64,000 nt of DNA, taken from the NCBI GenBank assembly GCA_900066355.1, contig FMEL01000001.1, forward strand, positions 120,852-184,851. The letters are read 5' to 3'. Positions 59,896 to 64,000 of this stretch are shown here, piece after piece. Below the pieces are notes generated by a model. It searched no databases and was not told the origin of the DNA. It saw nothing but the letters and a program-made list of their open reading frames with translations. Both the position numbers and the translations under genes were made by a program. This stretch comes from an uncultured Ruminococcus sp. Its GTDB lineage: Bacteria; Bacillota; Clostridia; Lachnospirales; Lachnospiraceae. Every line of letters begins with the position of its first letter. Positions within the stretch are counted from its first letter, which is position 1.

Positions 59896-60042
59896 TTATT
59901 TTTCTTTGTTCTCTGTTCCCGTTTCATTTTCTTTCAGCGTGTATTGCAGTATTCTCTGCAATATCAACCACAGACGTTCCCATGATATTGGCAAATGGTC
60001 TGCTGCCGATGTAATCATTTTTTCAATGTCTTTGTCATCCAT
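59896..60042 (-). CDS. 48 aa small protein behind ECF promoter P2
   Basis: The frame MDDKDIEKMITSAADHLPIS...ERLWLILQRILQYT has an AAAGGAG site 7 nt upstream and lies directly behind the ECF-type promoter P2, 23 nt before the YARHG gene. It is helical and amphipathic. Too short for the usual gene calls. Confidence 0.55.
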   Translation of the reverse strand: MDDKDIEKMITSAADHLPISWERLWLILQRILQYTLKENETGTENKEK

Positions 60043-60064
60043 GCCATCTCTCCTTTCTACTCTA

Positions 60065-60092
60065 TAGACGAGCGAAAGGAGCGGCAGGTTTT
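60065..60092 (-). promoter_or_regulatory. ECF-type promoter P2
   Basis: Minus strand AAAACCTG (AACCT 60090-60086), 15 nt, CGTCTATAG (CGTCTA 60070-60065). It lies 23 nt before the 48 aa gene and would drive five genes down to 56037. Confidence 0.75.
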
Positions 60093-60109
60093 ATATTTTT
60101 AAAATTTTT

Positions 60110-62464
60110 TTATTTATTTCTGGTCAAACTGTCCGTTCCACTGTAGCCCTCCGTACTATATGGGTCTGTTGTATTCACAAGTGCCAAAGTTTCTGAATCA
60201 TTTTTATCCCATCGATATCCATAACTACCATTCTCATATGATATCTGAAAAAAATACCCATAATCTGTTAGTGTCACGTTACTGACTATACGTTCATAAT
60301 CAACTGTATCTGAATTTGGTAAATATGCTTTCACATCATTTCCATCAAACACAATTTTATAATGGTATGGGCTACCTCCACATGTATACCAGGTTCCTTC
60401 AATCAATTTGAGAGCCTTCATTGTGTCATCATCCAAACCTGTATTTGTTTCTTCTGTACTGTCTGTAGTCTCTGCCTGCGTTGTCTGATCCGATGCCGGT
60501 ATAAAGTCATTCCGCACAGAAAATGTATCCTGCTGACTATACGTCGAAGCATCCATCAGCCTTTCTCTGTATAAATCCGAAATCAACGGCTCACCCACGG
60601 CATCTCCCGGATCCAGAGCATATTTCATAAGTACATTCTCTACATTCACGATATCTGAATCTGCATTTCCAGTGTAATAATCCGTTCCATTAACCGTACA
60701 TTCTCCATAGGTTGCTCCAAACATATATTTTATTTCATCTTCCAGTTGGAGATTCGTATCTGTAATCTTAAGGAATGTGTATTTATAAAGTGAAGCACCA
60801 TGTCCCGGCTGTTCCATTCCATATCTTTCTATGTAACAGGAATCGTCCATCGTTCTTATACCAACCTGCTCTTCAACACCTTCCATATAAGAATTCAGGT
60901 CGCTGTCCGGTATCTCGTAATACTGTCTTGCCTGTACTTCCGTACCATCAATTCCATACAGTTCCAGATACCAGACTTTTTCCATATCTGTATAATTGCT
61001 GCTGTACTCTTCTTTTTCTTTCCCTCTCGTACGTACCAAAAGCAATTCCTGTTTACCATCTCCACCAAAATCCTGTACACATGCAGCCAGTAACACATCA
61101 TTAGAATATCCACTGTTCAGATCATACGCAGTTGTAAATCCATCACTGAACACCTGCAGATTCTGTTCCTGCACGTAATTCTCATAAAAAGTATTGTAAA
61201 TTTTTCTCTCTTCTGTCGGTGTGAGTGTTTCTGTAGCTGTTGTTTCTCCATTTTCTTTATTTTCCGCATTCTCTGCAGAAGGAGTTTCTTCCACTGCCAC
61301 AGTTGGTGTTGGTTCTGTACTTTCTTCCGCTTCGGTCGTTGTGTTCGAATCCTGCTTCTGTTCCGAAGTCGACACTACTTTATCCGCTACAAAAGGCAGT
61401 CGATCCCAGTTTTTGACAAGTCCATAAGTGATACCACCTACCCCAACTGCACCGGTCAAAATCAAGGATGCGACCTTGATTCCGGCATGTCTGGCCGCTG
61501 TCTTTGCAACCGTTCCGTTTACTGCTTTGGATGCATTTTCTTTTACTACTGATTTTGCTATTTTAGAAGACTTTTTGACATTTCCATTTTCACCTGAAGT
61601 TGCACTTTTTTCTGAAGGTTGTACTGCCTTTCCACTTTCTGTTGTCATTGCTTCTTCAGTATCAACTGGCATTGTACTTTCTGAAGCAGTAGAAATTCCT
61701 GACTCGATAATATTCTGCAAAGACTGTATTTCTGATACATCCACTGATATACTTTCCAGTCTGCGAAGCAGATACAGGAAAAATACAAACGGAGCAACTG
61801 TGTAGAGCTTTGTTCCTTGTTTTTCCGGTTCCAAAACCTGCTCTTTTACTTTCTTACGTGCATAAACCAATCGACTTTTGACAGTATTTTCACTTACACC
61901 AAGAGTCTCTGCAATATCTTTTACCGGCATTTCTTCATAATAAAACATACCAACAACCATTCGCTGGTCTTCCGGCAGCTGGTCCAGAATTTCCATCACA
62001 AGTCTCTGCACTTCTTTTTCATCCGCTGCCATTTCAGGATTTACATCTATGTCAGTACTTTCACGTGTTTCTACAAATGAAAGGCCGTCCATTCCCTCCT
62101 GATTAGACATTTCCGAAAAAAGTATCGGTTTCTTTTTCTTCAGCCAGTCTTTTGCAGTATTGTTTGCGATCACCTTCAGCCACGGAATCAGACGTTCCGG
62201 ATTCTGAAGCTGATCCAGTCTTGCAAATGCTTTAATATATGTATCCTGTAAAATGTCATTTACTGTATCATCGTCTTTGACCATGACTTTTACCACTCTG
62301 AGCAATTCAGACGAACTATACCAGTAAAGTTCTGATATTGCCTCCTGATCATTTCTTTTTGCTTTTTCAATCAGAGCTGCCAGATCTTTTTGCAGTGAGT
62401 TTCCACAATATCTACAGAAATTCGCGCCTTCCTGATTTTCTTTTCCGCATTTATTACATATCAT
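60110..62464 (-). CDS. Zinc-ribbon ECF sigma factor fused to a membrane and extracellular region
   Basis: The 784 aa protein has a zinc ribbon (CNKCGKENQEGANFCRYCG, residues 3-21), sigma region 2 at about 45-115 (VKDDDTVNDILQDTYIKAFARL), sigma region 4 at 160-210 (LPEDQRMVVGMFYYEEMPVKDIAETLGVS), a hydrophobic stretch at 222-235, one membrane helix at 330-350, an acidic linker and an extracellular C-terminal domain of about 380 residues. It would be a membrane-tethered ECF sigma. P1 in front of it suggests autoregulation. Confidence 0.85.
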   Translation of the reverse strand: MICNKCGKENQEGANFCRYCGNSLQKDLAALIEKAKRNDQEAISELYWYSSSELLRVVKVMVKDDDTVNDILQDTYIKAFARLDQLQNPERLIPWLKVIANNTAKDWLKKKKPILFSEMSNQEGMDGLSFVETRESTDIDVNPEMAADEKEVQRLVMEILDQLPEDQRMVVGMFYYEEMPVKDIAETLGVSENTVKSRLVYARKKVKEQVLEPEKQGTKLYTVAPFVFFLYLLRRLESISVDVSEIQSLQNIIESGISTASESTMPVDTEEAMTTESGKAVQPSEKSATSGENGNVKKSSKIAKSVVKENASKAVNGTVAKTAARHAGIKVASLILTGAVGVGGITYGLVKNWDRLPFVADKVVSTSEQKQDSNTTTEAEESTEPTPTVAVEETPSAENAENKENGETTATETLTPTEERKIYNTFYENYVQEQNLQVFSDGFTTAYDLNSGYSNDVLLAACVQDFGGDGKQELLLVRTRGKEKEEYSSNYTDMEKVWYLELYGIDGTEVQARQYYEIPDSDLNSYMEGVEEQVGIRTMDDSCYIERYGMEQPGHGASLYKYTFLKITDTNLQLEDEIKYMFGATYGECTVNGTDYYTGNADSDIVNVENVLMKYALDPGDAVGEPLISDLYRERLMDASTYSQQDTFSVRNDFIPASDQTTQAETTDSTEETNTGLDDDTMKALKLIEGTWYTCGGSPYHYKIVFDGNDVKAYLPNSDTVDYERIVSNVTLTDYGYFFQISYENGSYGYRWDKNDSETLALVNTTDPYSTEGYSGTDSLTRNK

Positions 62465-62497
62465 TTTCTTTTTACCTCCATGCTCTTTTCTACTCTA

Positions 62498-62525
62498 TAG
62501 ACGAGTGAAGGAAACGTCAGGTTTT
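62498..62525 (-). promoter_or_regulatory. ECF-type promoter P1 (autoregulation)
   Basis: Minus strand AAAACCTG (AACCT 62523-62519), 15 nt, CGTCTATAG (CGTCTA 62503-62498). The sequence after the -10, AGAGTAGAAA, is also shared with P2 and P3. It is 34 nt before the sigma-factor start. Confidence 0.75.
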
Positions 62526-62532
62526 ATATTTT

Positions 62533-62568
62533 TCCAAAAAAATACTGCCAACACTTTTTTGTCAGCAG
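62533..62568 (-). terminator. Terminator after lemA
   Basis: ACTGCTGACA and TGTTGGCAGT pair (with G-U pairs) around an A-rich loop and are followed on the minus strand by a run of seven T. It separates the LemA unit from the sigma-factor operon. Confidence 0.7.
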
Positions 62569-62586
62569 TAAATTTTGTTTCCTGTG

Positions 62587-63084
62587 TTAAAATTGATCAA
62601 AATTCACTTCTGATTTGTCAATTTTTTTATTTTCTTCATAATTTTCTTCATCAATATACTTTTCTTCTACATATCCGAACATAGATGCTACAAGATTACC
62701 CGGAAAATTCGTAATTGCTGTATTGTACATTCTAATATTTCCATTTAACAGCTCACGGGCTGCAGAGATATCTTTATTCAGCTCCATTGCCTGTCTCAAT
62801 GCTTCCTGATATCCATTAATTGACTGCAGTTCCGGATATTTCTGTCCCAGAAAAGCTAACTGTTCAAGTCTGTCATTTACAGTTAGTTTCTCAATTCCTG
62901 CAATCTCTTTTTCGTAACTCAGTTTTACGATATTTAACGCATCATTCAGGCAAGCCGTTCGCTTGGCAATCTGGATTCCAATATCTGAACCCTCATGTTT
63001 GATTGCATTTTTAAGTTCGTTGAATTTATTTCTTGTAACTACTACATATACCGCTATAATGATTAATACAATTATAATTTTCAT
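62587..63084 (-). CDS. lemA: LemA-family protein
   Basis: The 165 aa protein has one N-terminal membrane helix and the LemA core (VVTRNKFNELKNAIKHEGSDIGIQIAKR...YNTAITNFPGNLVASMFGY). Length and motifs are typical. LemA proteins are membrane-anchored helical proteins of unclear function, often paired with a DUF3137-like protein, as here. Confidence 0.85.
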   Translation of the reverse strand: MKIIIVLIIIAVYVVVTRNKFNELKNAIKHEGSDIGIQIAKRTACLNDALNIVKLSYEKEIAGIEKLTVNDRLEQLAFLGQKYPELQSINGYQEALRQAMELNKDISAARELLNGNIRMYNTAITNFPGNLVASMFGYVEEKYIDEENYEENKKIDKSEVNFDQF

Positions 63085-63123
63085 AATACTTATGCTCTCT
63101 TTCCTTTAACATTTTTTATTATT

Positions 63124-63969
63124 CTAATTCATTACATCTGTAAACTGCTCATACATCTTCCAAACTTCTTCCGCTGTCTTTCGCATATTCTGACAATATT
63201 CTTCCACCTCTGAAAACAAGCCTCTCAGCAATTGATATTTGTAAGCATCGACACATCTTTCCGGTCGGACAAGTTGCGGTTCCATAACACCACAAATATG
63301 GTCAGAATAGATATGTACAGCACTAATTCTTTCAAATGCACTTGATTTCACCAGTACAATCTGTGTTGTTGGCGAAAGCATTTTCATACTATCCCTCTCC
63401 CTGTCTTTCGGAACAAATATCTGGAATTTTTGGTTAAACTCTGATGATGCAATATTTTTTTTCATATCTATAAAATTATTTTCCAAATCCTCAGCATTCC
63501 ACAATTCCTGTGTCGAATTCTTCAGACAACAAATATGTATAGGTGCAATATTTGAATGAAAATCTCCTGTAAACGTATTCTCGCTTATAATCAGATTGTG
63601 TTCTTTCATTCTCACTTCGTCATGGTCTGCCAACCTCCAAATACCCATCTGTTGATAATTCATCTTTGTAAACTCATCCAATTTTTTCTGACAATCTATC
63701 TGAATTTTGTTCAATTTCGGTTCACATATTCCGCAAATCTGTTCACCTATGGTTTTTATAATCCAATGTGCTGCAATATAAATAACGAAAGCTGGCCAGA
63801 CTTTTGACCATTTAAAAACTGTCCAAAAGGCAATCCCTACTAATATAAAAATATGGCCATAAATTCTTGTTTTCGCAGTCAGCTCGTACCTGTCATAATT
63901 TTCCAAACTTATCCCATTTTTTCCAAAACAATATATCTTAAATCCTATATGTTGTATCGTCAGGTACAT
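63124..63969 (-). CDS. DUF3137-like membrane protein, start possibly outside window
   Basis: The 281 aa protein has two membrane helices near residues 36-74 and a later part resembling DUF3137 (FNQKFQIFVPKDRERDSMKMLSPTTQIVLVKS). No ribosome site precedes the ATG at 63969 and the frame remains open to base 64000, so the true start may be further upstream. It lies 39 nt before lemA. Confidence 0.65.
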   Translation of the reverse strand: MYLTIQHIGFKIYCFGKNGISLENYDRYELTAKTRIYGHIFILVGIAFWTVFKWSKVWPAFVIYIAAHWIIKTIGEQICGICEPKLNKIQIDCQKKLDEFTKMNYQQMGIWRLADHDEVRMKEHNLIISENTFTGDFHSNIAPIHICCLKNSTQELWNAEDLENNFIDMKKNIASSEFNQKFQIFVPKDRERDSMKMLSPTTQIVLVKSSAFERISAVHIYSDHICGVMEPQLVRPERCVDAYKYQLLRGLFSEVEEYCQNMRKTAEEVWKMYEQFTDVMN

Positions 63970-64000
63970 TTTTTGTTCTTTTTCATTTTGAGCTATAAAT

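Noticed and set aside
1..64000. CRISPR arrays and insertion sequences
   Set aside because: No regularly spaced direct repeats with unique spacers and no transposase genes were seen in the window.

Overview
The window looks like the chromosome of a Lachnospiraceae-type Firmicute, probably Blautia or a close relative. This is inferred from AT-rich intergenic DNA, strong AGGAGG ribosome sites, PcfJ/PcfK-type phage genes, a type III glutamine synthetase and the kind of prophage present; no 16S gene is available to prove it. Almost everything reads on the minus strand.

1-25.8 kb is the right-hand part of a tailed-phage prophage whose tail and lysis genes lie beyond base 1. From right to left it has: integrase (24.6-25.8 kb), a membrane protein, a candidate small RNA, a MazF-fold protein, ImmA and CI (22.1-23.8 kb), an operator-filled switch with a Cro-like repressor, two small membrane-peptide genes converging on plus-strand genes, an early operon (excisionase-like protein, small proteins, HUH-type Rep, RNase H-like protein, PcfK, PcfJ, a DUF3850-type protein, HNH nuclease, a run of Cys-rich miniproteins), an ArpU/RinA-like late regulator, a tandem-repeat late promoter, tRNA-Ile(UAU), a self-contained TIR cassette, and then terminase, portal, a MuF-type head protein ending in a metalloprotease-like domain, a tandem Tad2 (anti-Thoeris) protein, scaffold, capsid and connectors.

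25.9-44.4 kb is core chromosome: CdaR-like regulator, YitT protein, PqqD-like protein, OPT transporter, a MoxR/VWA pair, glutamine synthetase III, diacylglycerol kinase, a Met-Met-Val tRNA operon, YdcF and SEC-C proteins, a membrane-HAD fusion, purA, purB and a polar amino acid ABC transporter.

44.4-about 53.7 kb is a second, smaller integrated element: a tyrosine recombinase, a DUF927-type replication ATPase beside a TTCCCAAG-repeat AT-rich region (possible origin), several unknown proteins, a Fic-like protein with an altered motif, and at its right edge a compact type I toxin-antitoxin locus with convergent promoters.

53.7-64 kb is a cell-envelope locus. A zinc-ribbon/ECF-sigma/transmembrane protein (784 aa) is preceded by an ECF-type promoter (AACCT-N15-CGTCTA). 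Two more copies of that promoter with identical spacing precede the two operons of zinc-ribbon membrane proteins, a YARHG protein, secreted proteins sharing a C-terminal module, and a PPC/FN3 protein. This looks like a self-contained sigma regulon. LemA and a DUF3137-like protein lie upstream.

The least expected signals are (a) this membrane-tethered zinc-ribbon sigma regulon, (b) a countertranscript RNA plus transcription attenuator in front of the prophage rep gene, resembling plasmid copy control, and (c) a TIR cassette and a double Tad2 protein carried by the same prophage.
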